Shown here piece after piece: positions 24,407-33,552 of a stretch of 64,000 nt of DNA. Source of the stretch: Nocardia sp. NRRL S-836 (GTDB lineage: Bacteria > Actinomycetota > Actinomycetes > Mycobacteriales > Pseudonocardiaceae); assembly GCF_001279525.1 (NCBI RefSeq), contig NZ_LGDY01000124.1, positions 62,001 to 126,000 of the forward strand. The letters run 5' to 3'. Below the pieces are notes generated by a model. It had not been told where the DNA came from, made no database searches, and saw only the letters and a program-made list of their open reading frames with translations. Numbering within the stretch: the first letter of the stretch is position 1; the number at the start of each line of letters is the position of its first letter. Made by a program: the position numbers and the translations under genes.

Positions 24407-25843
24407 GTGACAGAGAACAACAACTCCACGATGTCCTTCGATCGGATGCGCAACATGCTCACGCGCGCCGCGGAGATCCGTGAGAGCGAGCAGCAGCAGA
24501 TCTTCGACGCGTTGGACGAGATCCACGCCCGGATGTCGCCTCTGGAGTCGCTGGGTTCGGTCCGCAAGCGCCTGTCGGAGCTGCCGGACCGCACCGAGGT
24601 CAGCGTGCTCGCGGAACGCCTCGACGAGGCTCTCGCCAAGCTGGAGGCCCAGGACAACGCCGTTCAGGACATCGGCCGCGCGGTCGACGGCCTGGTCGAC
24701 AAGCTCGCCAAGCCCTTCGCCCAGCTCGACGGCCGCCTCGACGGCGTCGCGGGCCGTTTCGAGGGCGTCGCCGGCCGCATGGACGGCCTGGAGGACAAGC
24801 TCGCGAGCATCCACAAGCGCATCGACGACCTCGACGGCCACCTCGACAAGCAGGACGGCAAGGTCGACGCGCTGCCCAGCGCCGTCACGACCCCGCTGCG
24901 CGAGCGCATCGAGACCCTCGAAGCCGCCCTGCGCGGCCGCCTCGACGAGGTCGACGAGGGCGTGCACGAGCACCTCGACGGCACCCGCGAGGCCCTGCAG
25001 AAGATCCTCGCCGAGTCGTTCTCCGGCCTGCACGGCCGCGCCGACGAACACCGCGACACCCTCGCCGCCGCCCGCACCGAGCTGGCCGCGGCCGTGGTGG
25101 AGGCCCGCGACTCGCTGGCCGGCTCCCTGGCCGACCGCACCACCCAGATCTCGACGTCCCTGGCCGAGACCCGCGACGCCCTCGCCGGTTCCCTGTCCGA
25201 GACCCGCAACGAGCTCGCCGGCGCCGTGGTGGAGACCCGCGACTCCCTGGCCGGCTCCCTCGCCGAGACCCGCGACCAGCTGGCCGGTTCACTTGCCGAG
25301 ACCCGCGACTCGCTGGCCGGTTCGCTCGCCGAGACCCGCAACACCCTCGACGGCAAGCTCGACGAGGCCCGCACCGCCCTGTACGCGGCCATCGAGCAGT
25401 CCCGCGACCAGGTCGACGCCGCCGACCGCCTCGAGGCCCTGGCCCGCCGCCTGGAGCTCGTCACCTCGCAGCTCGACACCATGACCAACCGCCTCGACAA
25501 GGTGGAGGACGGCTTCGCCGCCCGCATCACCGAACTCGGCGGCTCGGTCGACGCAAGCCTCACCAAGGTCGCGGAAACCGTCGGCGCCCGCCCCGACACC
25601 GACGCCCTGCAGTCCCTGGTCCGCAAGTCGAACCAGGAGTCGGAACTGCGCATCGGCGGCCAGCTCGACGAGGCCATGGCCACCTTCGCCGAGCTCATCC
25701 TCGGCGGCGGCTCCCCCACGCCTCCCCCGCCCCCCACCGCCCTGCCGCGTCCGCAGCGCCGCACCCGCAAGAACGGTGGTCCGAAGCCGGCCAACGGCGG
25801 CAAGGACATGGACGACGACGACCTGGCGGCCGAGGGCGCCTGA
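24407..25843 (+). CDS. Long coiled-coil protein with 11-residue repeats
   Basis: A 478-residue protein without signal peptide or membrane helix. Most of residues 20-420 is predicted helical coiled coil. Residues about 225-335 are built of roughly ten 11-residue units (consensus RDxLAGSLAET), the hendecad pattern of apolipoprotein-like or amphipathic helices. The C-terminus (about 425-478) changes to a Pro run, then basic (RPQRRTRKNGGPKPANGG) and acidic DMDDDDLA segments, probably disordered. GTG 24407 follows a purine-poor leader. Amphipathic hendecads could bind membrane or scaffold proteins. No enzyme domain seen; function unknown. Confidence 0.85.
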   Translation: MTENNNSTMSFDRMRNMLTRAAEIRESEQQQIFDALDEIHARMSPLESLGSVRKRLSELPDRTEVSVLAERLDEALAKLEAQDNAVQDIGRAVDGLVDKLAKPFAQLDGRLDGVAGRFEGVAGRMDGLEDKLASIHKRIDDLDGHLDKQDGKVDALPSAVTTPLRERIETLEAALRGRLDEVDEGVHEHLDGTREALQKILAESFSGLHGRADEHRDTLAAARTELAAAVVEARDSLAGSLADRTTQISTSLAETRDALAGSLSETRNELAGAVVETRDSLAGSLAETRDQLAGSLAETRDSLAGSLAETRNTLDGKLDEARTALYAAIEQSRDQVDAADRLEALARRLELVTSQLDTMTNRLDKVEDGFAARITELGGSVDASLTKVAETVGARPDTDALQSLVRKSNQESELRIGGQLDEAMATFAELILGGGSPTPPPPPTALPRPQRRTRKNGGPKPANGGKDMDDDDLAAEGA

Positions 25844-25870
25844 TCCGGCCCCGGTTGAACCGGTTTGCGG

Positions 25871-25911
25871 ACGGCCCCTGAGCCTTTGGCTCGGGGGCCG
25901 TTTCTGTTTTT
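25871..25911 (+). terminator. Strong rho-independent terminator
   Basis: ACGGCCCC-TGAGCC pairs with GGCTC-GGGGGCCGT around a TT-type loop, followed by TTCTGTTTTT. It lies 27 bp after the coiled-coil gene stop. Confidence 0.88.
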
Positions 25912-26064
25912 GCACTGTTTTGACTGTGCGGGGCTGGGCTGGACCCAGGAGCCTCGCCCAGGAGCCGCGCCTCGACGGAGGGGCTACAGCCTGGACAGGA
26001 GCCGCGGCCTCAACAGGGGCCACGACCTGGATGCCCGGAACGGCCCCTGGGAGCCGCCCGTCAG

Positions 26065-26169
26065 GACGAACATGCCGTGCGGCGGCACGAACGTGCCGTG
26101 CGGTTGGACGAACATGCCGTGCGGCGGGACGAACGTGCCGTGCGGCGGGACGAACATGCCGTGCGGCGG
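26065..26169. repeat. 21-bp tandem repeat, five units
   Basis: Five head-to-tail units of 21 bp start at 26065, 26086, 26107, 26128 and 26149 (core ACGAACATGCCGTGCGGCGG). Units 1, 3 and 5 carry CATGCC and units 2 and 4 carry CGTGCC, so there is a 42-bp higher-order period. Because 21 is a multiple of 3, every frame reads as a heptapeptide repeat (for example HGMFVPP on the minus strand). The 420-bp stretch 25844-26263 otherwise holds a terminator and no convincing gene. Confidence 0.85.
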
Positions 26170-26263
26170 GCCGCCAGGAGGTCCTGTCCGTGCTGCGGAA
26201 GCAGACAGGTCACACCTGGCGGCCACACCGGCGGGCTCGCCCGCGAAGTGAAGCGAGGGCGGA

Positions 26264-27538
26264 CTACCCGCGGATGGTGTCGATCACCAGCGGCGACCGC
26301 TCCGGTGCGGAGTCGGTGACCGAGTAGGCACCTTCCAGCGCCTGCAGGGCGCCGTCGACCGCGTCCGGGGTGTCGGTGTGCAGCTCCAGCAACGGCTGGC
26401 CCGCCTCGACGGCGTCGCCCGGCTTGGCCAGGCACAGCACGCCGGCGCCGGCCTGCACGGGGTCTTCCTTGCGGGCGCGGCCGGCACCGAGCCGCCACGC
26501 CGCCACGCCGACGCCGTAAGCGTCCAAAGTGGACAGCACGCCCGAGGCGGGTGCGGTGACCACGTGCCGATGCGACGCCACCGGCAGCGGAGCGTCGGGA
26601 TCGCCGCCCTGGGCCCGGATCATCCGCGCCCACACCTCGTACGCCTCACCCGACGCCAGCACCGCGGCCGGGTCCGCCGAAATTCCGGCCAGGGCAAGCA
26701 TTTCCGCGGCGAGTGCCACCGTCAGCTCGACCACGTCGGCGGGTCCGCCGCCGCGCAGCACGTCCACGGACTCGGCCACCTCGACGGCGTTGCCGACGGC
26801 ACGGCCCAGCGGCACCGACATGTCCGTCAGCAGCGCCGACACGCGCACGCCGTGCTCGACGCCGATCGACACCAGCGACGAAGCCAGCTCACGCGCGGAC
26901 GGCAGGTCCTTCATGAACGCGCCGGAGCCGACCTTCACGTCGAGCACCAGCGACTCGGCGCCCTCCGCGATCTTCTTCGACATGATCGACGAGGCGATCA
27001 GCGGGATGGCCTCGACCGTGCCGGTGACGTCGCGCAGCGCGTAGAGCTTCCGGTCGGCCGGAGCCAGGCCCGAGGTGGCGGCGCAGACGACCGCGCCGAC
27101 CGAGGACAGCTGGTCGAGAATCTCCGAAGTGGACAGTGCGGCCCGCCAGCCGGGGATCGACTCCAGCTTGTCCAGCGTCCCGCCGGTGTGCCCGAGGCCG
27201 CGCCCGGACAGCTGCGGCACGGCGGCACCGCAGGCGGCGACGAGCGGTGCCAGCGGCAGCGTGATCTTGTCGCCGACGCCACCGGTCGAGTGCTTGTCCA
27301 CGGTCGGCCGCGTGACGTGCAGCGACAGCCGTTCGCCGGACGAGATCATCGCCTGCGTCCACCGCGCGGTCTCGGCGGGCGTCATGCCGTTCAGGAAGAT
27401 CGCCATGGCCAGCGCCGACATCTGCTCGTCGGCGACGGCGCCGCGGGTGTAGGCGTCGATCACCCAGTCGATCTGGGCGGGCGTCAGCTCGTGGCCGTCG
27501 CGCTTGGCGCGGATGACGTCGACAGCGGAGAAGGTCAC
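26264..27538 (-). CDS. deoA: Thymidine phosphorylase
   Basis: A 424-residue enzyme splitting thymidine or deoxyuridine with phosphate to base and deoxyribose 1-phosphate. The N-terminal helical domain (FSAVDVIRAKRDGHELTPAQ) is followed by the glycine-rich phosphate loop KHSTGGVGDKITLPLAPLVA. The active-site segment ALRDVTGTVEAIPLIASSIM and the SKKIAEGAESLVLDVKVGSG motif are also present. GTG 27538 overlaps the cdd stop by 4 bp. It is the last gene of the minus-strand nucleoside operon. Confidence 0.95.
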   Translation of the reverse strand: MTFSAVDVIRAKRDGHELTPAQIDWVIDAYTRGAVADEQMSALAMAIFLNGMTPAETARWTQAMISSGERLSLHVTRPTVDKHSTGGVGDKITLPLAPLVAACGAAVPQLSGRGLGHTGGTLDKLESIPGWRAALSTSEILDQLSSVGAVVCAATSGLAPADRKLYALRDVTGTVEAIPLIASSIMSKKIAEGAESLVLDVKVGSGAFMKDLPSARELASSLVSIGVEHGVRVSALLTDMSVPLGRAVGNAVEVAESVDVLRGGGPADVVELTVALAAEMLALAGISADPAAVLASGEAYEVWARMIRAQGGDPDAPLPVASHRHVVTAPASGVLSTLDAYGVGVAAWRLGAGRARKEDPVQAGAGVLCLAKPGDAVEAGQPLLELHTDTPDAVDGALQALEGAYSVTDSAPERSPLVIDTIRG

Positions 27539-27918
27539 GGCAGGTCCTCCGGTCCGAACCCGAACGGCAGCAGGTCGCGCATCGGGAGCGGGCCCTGCGG
27601 GGTGTCCACCAGGCAGTCGGGGCCGCCCAGCTCGAACAGCACCTGCCGGCACCGGCCGCAGGGCATCAGCAGCTCGCCCTTGCCGCTGCGGCAGGCCATC
27701 GCGACGAACCGGCCACCGCCGGTCAGCCGCAGCTGACCGGCCATGGTGCACTCGGCGCACAGTCCCACGCCGTACGAGGCGTTCTCCACGTTGCAGCCCA
27801 CGACGATCCGGCCGTCGTCGCAGACGGCGGCCGCACCGACCTGAAGGCCGGAGTACGGGCAGTGGGCGAGCTGGGCGGCCTCGACCGCCCGTTCCCTCAG
27901 CAGGTCCCAATCAACCAC
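27535..27918 (-). CDS. cdd: Cytidine deaminase
   Basis: A 127-residue zinc enzyme converting (deoxy)cytidine to (deoxy)uridine. The active site CNVENASYGVGLCAE has Cys-Ala-Glu rather than His-Ala-Glu, with PCGRCRQVL supplying two more Cys. This marks the small tetrameric Cdd with three Cys ligands. GTG 27918 begins VVDWDLLRERAVEAAQLAHC. It overlaps the permease gene by 8 bp and deoA by 4 bp, so translation is coupled throughout. Confidence 0.95.
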   Translation of the reverse strand: MVDWDLLRERAVEAAQLAHCPYSGLQVGAAAVCDDGRIVVGCNVENASYGVGLCAECTMAGQLRLTGGGRFVAMACRSGKGELLMPCGRCRQVLFELGGPDCLVDTPQGPLPMRDLLPFGFGPEDLP

Positions 27919-29164
27919 GGCGGTACACCACGCCATCGGCCGCGGGCATGCGGAGTCGTTGCGAGGCAACGGCGAGCACGACCAGCGTCACCATGTGCGG
28001 CGCGTAGGCGGTGAACTCGCTGGGGATCTCGTCCAGGCTCGCGTACACCAGGTACAGCGCCACGGCGGCCACGATGGCGCCCGCGGCGGCGAACCAGCGG
28101 CGCCGGACCAGCTGCACGACCACGATCACGCCCAGCAGGATCACGGCGCCGTAGACCAGTGCCAGCACGGTCTCGCCGCCGCTGCGCAGCTGCAGGCCGT
28201 CGGCGTACCCGAACAGCGCGGCGCCGCCGAGCAGGCCACCCGGCCGCCAGTTGCCGAAGATCATGGCGGCGAGGCCGATGAAGCCGCGGCCACCGGTCTG
28301 GCCCTCCAGGTAGGAGAGCTGGCCGGGGTTCAGCACCAGCGACGCGCCACCGAGACCGGCCAGGCCACCGGAGGCGATCACGGCGATGTACTTGTAGCGG
28401 TACACGTTCACGCCGAGCGACTCGGCGGCCTGCGGGTTCTCGCCGCACGACCGCAGCCGCAGGCCGAACCTGGTGCGCCACAACACGTAGAACGTCGCGG
28501 GCACGAGCAGGATCGTGATCATCGTCAGCGGCGAGACACCGGTGACGAGGCCGCGCAGGATGCCGGCGACGTCGGAGATGCCGACCCGCTGGCCGTCCTC
28601 CAGCTCACCGAGCCAGTCCGCGAGGCCCGCGGCCGAGTAGGTGTCGAAGCTCTGCACCGACGGCGACTGCCGCGGGTTGTTCGACAGCGGGAAGAAGATC
28701 AGCGTCGACAGGTACTTCGTGAGACCGGCGCCGAGCAGGTTGATCGCGACACCGGACACGATGTGGTTGACGCCGAACGTCACGGTCGCGATCGCGTGCA
28801 GCAGGCCGCCCAGGGCACCGAAGACGACGGCCGACACGACGGCGGCCCACGGGCCCCACTGGTAGCCGGCCCACGCCGCACCCCAGGTGCCCATGATCAT
28901 CATGCCTTCGAGGCCGATGTTCACGACACCCGCTCGCTCGGCCCACAGACCGCCGAGACCGGCGAGCAGGATCGGCAACGCCAGGCGCACGGCGGTCTGT
29001 GTGGTGCCCGACGAGGTGAGCTGCGGGAAACCGGTCAGGTACGAGGTGGCCGACAGCAGCGCGATCGCACCGGCGACACCGATCATGCCGACCGCCCAGC
29101 CGGGCAGCCTGCGCTTGCGCGGCGCGGCGGGGACGTGCGGCTTCTCCTCCAGCGTGCTGATCAC
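27911..29164 (-). CDS. Nucleoside-type ABC transporter permease (second)
   Basis: A 417-residue inner-membrane permease of the BPD_transp_2 class with about ten helices. Typical motifs are GLWAERAGVVNIGLEGMMIM near the N-terminal third and LRLRSCGENPQAAESLGVNV, the conserved GEN loop near the middle. It starts MISTLEEKPHVPAAPRKRRL with a charged N-terminus. It overlaps the first permease gene by 4 bp. With the BMP lipoprotein and RbsA-like ATPase it forms a purine/pyrimidine nucleoside importer feeding Cdd and DeoA. Confidence 0.92.
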   Translation of the reverse strand: MISTLEEKPHVPAAPRKRRLPGWAVGMIGVAGAIALLSATSYLTGFPQLTSSGTTQTAVRLALPILLAGLGGLWAERAGVVNIGLEGMMIMGTWGAAWAGYQWGPWAAVVSAVVFGALGGLLHAIATVTFGVNHIVSGVAINLLGAGLTKYLSTLIFFPLSNNPRQSPSVQSFDTYSAAGLADWLGELEDGQRVGISDVAGILRGLVTGVSPLTMITILLVPATFYVLWRTRFGLRLRSCGENPQAAESLGVNVYRYKYIAVIASGGLAGLGGASLVLNPGQLSYLEGQTGGRGFIGLAAMIFGNWRPGGLLGGAALFGYADGLQLRSGGETVLALVYGAVILLGVIVVVQLVRRRWFAAAGAIVAAVALYLVYASLDEIPSEFTAYAPHMVTLVVLAVASQRLRMPAADGVVYRRG

Positions 29165-30234
29165 GCGGCACCTCCGACGGTTCCGAGCTCACGGCCGACG
29201 CGGCGCTGTTCGGCCGCCAGGTCGAAGCGGCGCACGACCTCGTACGCGACGACGACCGACAGCACGATCGAGCCCTGCATGATCGTCACGATCTCCCTCG
29301 GCACTCCGACGTTGTCCAATGCGAGCCCCGACCGGTCCAGGAACGCCCACAGCACCGCGCCGAACGCGATGCCGCCGGGGTGGTTGCGGCCCAGCAGCGC
29401 GATGGCGATGCCGGAGAACCCGATGCCCGCGGTGAAGTTCAGGCTGAACGTGTGGTCGCGGCCCAGCAGCTCCGGCATCGAGACCAGGCCGGCGATGGCA
29501 CCGGAGAGCAGCATCGACACCAGGATCATCTTCTTGGCGTTGACGCCACCGGCGGCAGCGGCGGTGTTCGACTCGCCGGACGCGCGCAGCTCGAAGCCGA
29601 ACCGGGTGCGGTTCATCATCACCCAGTAGGCGACGCCCAGCAGGATCGCGACGAGGCCGAAGCCGAAGATCGTGCCGGAGCTGCCGACCGGGATGCCGGG
29701 CATCCAGCCGCTCTCGGCGATCTCGGGCGTGCGGATGTTGTTGCCGCGCAGCTCACCGAAGACGTCCCGGCGGATCAGGTAGGCGGACAGGCCGATGGCC
29801 AGGCCGTTCATCATGATCGTCGAGATGACCTCGTTGACGCCGCGGGTGACCTTGAGGATCGCGGGGATCGCGGCCCAGGCGGCACCGGCGATCGCGGCGA
29901 CGATGATGATCGCCAGCGTGTGGATGCCGGGCGGCAGGGCGAACGAGCCGCCGAACACCGCGGCGACGACGCCGGCGACCCGGTACTGACCCTCGACACC
30001 GATGTTGAACAGGTTCATCTGGAACCCGATCGCCACCGCGAGTGCCGCGAGGTAGTAGATGCCGGTGCTGTTGAGGATGTCGACCACGATCGACAGGTCA
30101 CCGAGCTGGGTGACCATCACGCCGAACGCGCGGAACGGGTTCGCACCGGACAGCACCAGCGCGACACCGCACAGCAGCATCGAGAAGACGATCGCGAGTG
30201 CGGGCGGCAGCAGCTTGCCGCGCAGGGATCCCAT
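29161..30234 (-). CDS. Nucleoside-type ABC transporter permease (first)
   Basis: A 357-residue permease with about nine to ten helices (AIVFSMLLCGVALVLSGANP at the start). AVAIGFQMNLFNIGVEGQYR and FELRASGESNTAAAAGGVNA are the family counterparts of the second permease motifs. ATG 30234 shares one base with the stop of the ATPase gene. It forms the membrane channel as a heterodimer with the second permease (family knowledge for BmpC/NupP-like systems). Confidence 0.92.
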   Translation of the reverse strand: MGSLRGKLLPPALAIVFSMLLCGVALVLSGANPFRAFGVMVTQLGDLSIVVDILNSTGIYYLAALAVAIGFQMNLFNIGVEGQYRVAGVVAAVFGGSFALPPGIHTLAIIIVAAIAGAAWAAIPAILKVTRGVNEVISTIMMNGLAIGLSAYLIRRDVFGELRGNNIRTPEIAESGWMPGIPVGSSGTIFGFGLVAILLGVAYWVMMNRTRFGFELRASGESNTAAAAGGVNAKKMILVSMLLSGAIAGLVSMPELLGRDHTFSLNFTAGIGFSGIAIALLGRNHPGGIAFGAVLWAFLDRSGLALDNVGVPREIVTIMQGSIVLSVVVAYEVVRRFDLAAEQRRVGRELGTVGGAA

Positions 30235-31838
30235 CAGTTCTCGCCTTCCTGGCCGGCGTCCCGGACGCCGGACTCGTGGGTCCCGGCCTCCACGACCGCG
30301 GGGCTCGTGGCGCCCGCACCCGTCATGGCGCTGCCCAGGTCCTCCGGCGTGACCGTGGCCGGGTCGGCGTCCGCGACGAGGCGGCCGCGCAGCATGACCT
30401 TGATCGTGTCGGACAGGCCGATCAGCTCGTCCAGGTCCGCGGAGATCAGCAGCACGGCCAGGCCACGGGCGCGGGCCTGCTTGATCTCCTCCCAGATGAG
30501 CGCCTGCGCGCCGACGTCGACACCGCGGGTGGGGTGCGACGCGATGAGCAGCTCCGGGTTGCCGGACAGTTCCCGGCCGACCACGAGCTTCTGCTGGTTG
30601 CCACCGGAGAGGGCGGCGGCGGGCACGTCGATGCCGGGGGTGCGCACGTCGAACTCGGCGACGATGCGCTCGGTGTCCCTCCTGGCCCCGTCGGTGTCCA
30701 GCCACATGCCCTTCGACGTGGGCTTGCGGGTCTGGTAGCCGAGGATCCGGTTGAACCACAGCGGTTGCGTGAGCAGCAGGCCGTGCCGGTGCCGGTCCTC
30801 GGGCACGTAACCGATGCCCGCCTCGCGCCGGGCCAGCGTGCCGAGCTTCGTGAGCTCCTTGCCGTGCAACGAGACCGTGCCCTCGGCGGCCTTGCGCATG
30901 CCCATGATCGTCTCGACGAGCTCGGTCTGGCCGTTGCCCTCGACACCGGCGATGCCGACGACCTCGCCGGAGCGCACGACCAGGTCGACGTGGTCGAGGA
31001 TCGGGCGGGCGCCGTCCGGCGTGAGCAGCGTCAGGCCGGCGACGTCGAGCACGACCTCGTCGGTGACGGTGGACTCGCGGGTCTCCGGGCTGGGCAGCTC
31101 GCTGCCGACCATCATCTCGGCCAGTTGGCGCGAGCTCACGGTCTTCGGGTCGGCGGTGCCGACGGTCGTGCCGCGGCGGATCACGGTCACCGAGTCGGCG
31201 ATCGCGCGCACCTCGTCGAGCTTGTGCGAGATGAACAGGAACGTGAAGCCCTGCTCCTGCATGCTGCGGACGGTGACGAAGAGCTCGTCCACCTCCTGCG
31301 GCACGAGCACCGCGGTGGGCTCGTCCAGGATGATCACCTTGGCGCCGCGGTAGAGGACCTTGAGGATCTCCACGCGCTGGCGGTCGGCGACGCCGAGCTG
31401 CTCGACCAGCACGCCGGGGTCGACGTTCAGGCCGGTCTGACCGGCGAGGTCCTGGATGCGCCTGCGCGCCTTCTGCCCGATGCCGTGCAACCACTCGGCG
31501 CCCAGGACGACGTTCTCCTGGACGGTGAGGTTGTCGGCGAGCATGAAGTGCTGGTGCACCATGCCCACGCCGGCCTTGATGGCGTCGGACGGGTTGCGGA
31601 ACCGCACCTGTTCGCCGTTGATCTCGATGGTGCCCTCGTCCGGCGGCTGCATGCCGTAGAGGATCTTCATCAGGGTGGACTTGCCGGCCCCGTTCTCACC
31701 GCAGAGGGCGTGCACCTCTCCTCGGCGAACGGTCAGGTGCACGTCGCTGTTGGCGACCACACCGGGGAATCGCTTGGTGATGCCGGACAACACCACAGCG
31801 GGTGGGGCGTCCGCCGCCACGGACGTCGCGCTGCTCAT
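30234..31838 (-). CDS. Nucleoside/simple-sugar ABC transporter ATP-binding protein (two domains)
   Basis: A 534-residue RbsA-like ATPase. The first domain has Walker A GENGAGKST, signature VADRQRVEILKVL and Walker B KVIILDEPTAVL. The second has a degenerate P-loop (GVEGNGQTELVETI) and a signature LSGGNQQKLVVGREL, as usual in this family. ATG 31838 has GGAGG 10 nt upstream. There is a 78-bp gap to the lipoprotein gene, where a partial terminator could lower downstream expression, but none is obvious. Confidence 0.94.
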   Translation of the reverse strand: MSSATSVAADAPPAVVLSGITKRFPGVVANSDVHLTVRRGEVHALCGENGAGKSTLMKILYGMQPPDEGTIEINGEQVRFRNPSDAIKAGVGMVHQHFMLADNLTVQENVVLGAEWLHGIGQKARRRIQDLAGQTGLNVDPGVLVEQLGVADRQRVEILKVLYRGAKVIILDEPTAVLVPQEVDELFVTVRSMQEQGFTFLFISHKLDEVRAIADSVTVIRRGTTVGTADPKTVSSRQLAEMMVGSELPSPETRESTVTDEVVLDVAGLTLLTPDGARPILDHVDLVVRSGEVVGIAGVEGNGQTELVETIMGMRKAAEGTVSLHGKELTKLGTLARREAGIGYVPEDRHRHGLLLTQPLWFNRILGYQTRKPTSKGMWLDTDGARRDTERIVAEFDVRTPGIDVPAAALSGGNQQKLVVGRELSGNPELLIASHPTRGVDVGAQALIWEEIKQARARGLAVLLISADLDELIGLSDTIKVMLRGRLVADADPATVTPEDLGSAMTGAGATSPAVVEAGTHESGVRDAGQEGEN

Positions 31839-31916
31839 CGTTGAGGTTCCTCCTACCACGAACCAGGCCCTGCGAGGGTGTTCCTCACAGGGCCCAGTTC
31901 CGACTGTGGTCGCCCG

Positions 31917-33059
31917 TTACGGCTTGTCCTTCACCGTGATCTTGCCCTCGATGATCTGGGCCTTGTAGCCCTCGAGGATGCCCTTGAGCTTGTCGTCGAT
32001 CTTGCCACCCGTGGTGGAGTAGCCGACGCCGTCCACCTTCAGGTCGAAGACCTTCGGCAGCGAGGCCAGGTCGTTCTTCGCCACGGCGCGGATGAAGTCG
32101 TAGACCGCGACGTCGACGCGCTTGAGCATCGACGAGACGATGATGTCCTTCGACTCCTCGACCGTCTTCTGGTTGTACTGGTCGGAGTCGACGCCGATGG
32201 CCAGCGCGCCGCCCTGCTTGGCAGCGGAGAAGACGCCCTTGCCGGACGCGCCCGCCGCCTGGTAGATCACGTCGGCGCCCTTGTCGATCTGGCCCTTCGC
32301 GGCCTCCTGGCCCTTGGGCGGGTCCTGGAAACCGGTGAAGTCACCGGCGGGCGTCAGGTACTTCTTCTCGACCTTGATCTTCGGGGCGGCGGCCTGCGCG
32401 CCCTGGAGGTAGCCGGCCTCGAACTTCTGGATGAGCGGGATGTCCACGCCGCCGACGAAGCCGACGTGGCACTTCTTGCTCTGGTACGCGGCGATGACAC
32501 CGGCGAGGAACGAGCCCTCGTGCTCGGCGAAGGTGAGCGCCTGGACGTTCGGCACACCCTCGACGGCGGCGTCGACCAGGCCGAACTTCACGTTCGGGTA
32601 CTGCGGCGCGACGACCTTGAGCGCCTCGGCGTAGGCGAAGCCGACGGCCACGACCACGTTGAAGCCCTCGCTCGCGAGCTGGCGCAGGCGGGTCTGCTTG
32701 GCCGCCTCGTCCTCGCTCGGAGCCGCGGTCAGCTCGCGGACGTTCTCCTTCTTCACGCCGAAGTCCGTGACGGCCTTGTCGAGGCCCGCGGCGGCGGAGT
32801 CGTTGAAGGAGGCGTCACCACGGCCGCCGATGTCGTAGGCCAGGCCGACCTTGAGCGCGCTGGCGTCGACCTTGTCACCTGCGGCGGTGCTGGTGGCCGA
32901 CGTGGCAGGAGCGGTGGGAGGCGTGGCGTACTCGCACGCGGCGCCACCGCTGCTGTTGTTAGACGTGTTGCCGCCGCCTGAATCCTTCGCGCAGGCGGCC
33001 ATGGACATCACGCTGAGCGCGACCGCGGCGACCGCGACACCACGCATATGACGACGCAC
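31917..33059 (-). CDS. BMP-family nucleoside-binding lipoprotein
   Basis: A 380-residue substrate-binding lipoprotein. The signal peptide ends at the lipobox SMAAC, with Cys23 as lipid anchor, followed by a Gly/Asn/Ser-rich linker. The BMP domain begins LKVGLAYDIGGRGDASFNDS and shows VVVAVGFAYAEALKVVAPQY, VGFVGGVDIPLIQKFEAGYL, VDSDQYNQKT and SSMLKRVDVAVYDF, all family positions. GTG 33059 follows a GGGAGGAG site. It is the first gene of the operon and captures nucleosides outside the membrane. Confidence 0.94.
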   Translation of the reverse strand: MRRHMRGVAVAAVALSVMSMAACAKDSGGGNTSNNSSGGAACEYATPPTAPATSATSTAAGDKVDASALKVGLAYDIGGRGDASFNDSAAAGLDKAVTDFGVKKENVRELTAAPSEDEAAKQTRLRQLASEGFNVVVAVGFAYAEALKVVAPQYPNVKFGLVDAAVEGVPNVQALTFAEHEGSFLAGVIAAYQSKKCHVGFVGGVDIPLIQKFEAGYLQGAQAAAPKIKVEKKYLTPAGDFTGFQDPPKGQEAAKGQIDKGADVIYQAAGASGKGVFSAAKQGGALAIGVDSDQYNQKTVEESKDIIVSSMLKRVDVAVYDFIRAVAKNDLASLPKVFDLKVDGVGYSTTGGKIDDKLKGILEGYKAQIIEGKITVKDKP

Positions 33060-33552
33060 GGCTCGTCTCCTCCCTGAGGTTCCTCCCCAACGACGTTGTT
33101 GGGTCCCTAGACGGCGCACCGTACCTCCTAGTAACCGAGGTCGTTGCACAGAGCACCAACAAAGCGCCCTATCGGTTACGCATTCGTCGCTTTGCCTGTA
33201 CCAGTCGTGATCACCCGTGCTCACCGCGTGGCCGAAACGCCCGCTTCGGCCGCTTCACGGGCGCGATCGTCCTCCCAACGGCCTAACGGCGCACGCCGAA
33301 GAGCGGTCCGGCAACTGTGAAACTTCTGCGTGAACTCCCGGACGGCCGATTTGATTACCGACCGGTAGCTGTGTCGTGGACCGCATTTCCGGATCGATAA
33401 AGACCGCTTGGCCGATCGACAGCGTGTCTCATCGATCACAGAGCGGGTGCGCCTGCTGGGTCCGTCCCAACGTGCAGGACTACGCTTTTCCGGTCATGGT
33501 CGGGATGAACCGTTTCGCCGACCACCACCACTGACGTTGGAGGCCGCGGCGC
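33060..33552. other. Divergent promoter region between the nucleoside operon and sdhCDAB
   Basis: This 493-bp stretch contains no convincing gene. It must hold the promoters of both operons. Visible elements are CAACGACGTTG near 33091, an inverted TACCG-AC-CGGTA near 33356, and moderately A/T-rich patches around 33330-33400. No named operator could be assigned. Confidence 0.5.

Noticed and set aside
25984..26226. Minus-strand heptapeptide-repeat protein (HGMFVPP units)
   Set aside because: The frame is open in every phase because of the 21-bp repeat. No ribosome binding site or homologous start supports translation.
33221..33439. Small minus-strand frame in the sdh/nucleoside intergenic region
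   Set aside because: No ribosome binding site, no homology, and it lies in the expected promoter region of two operons.
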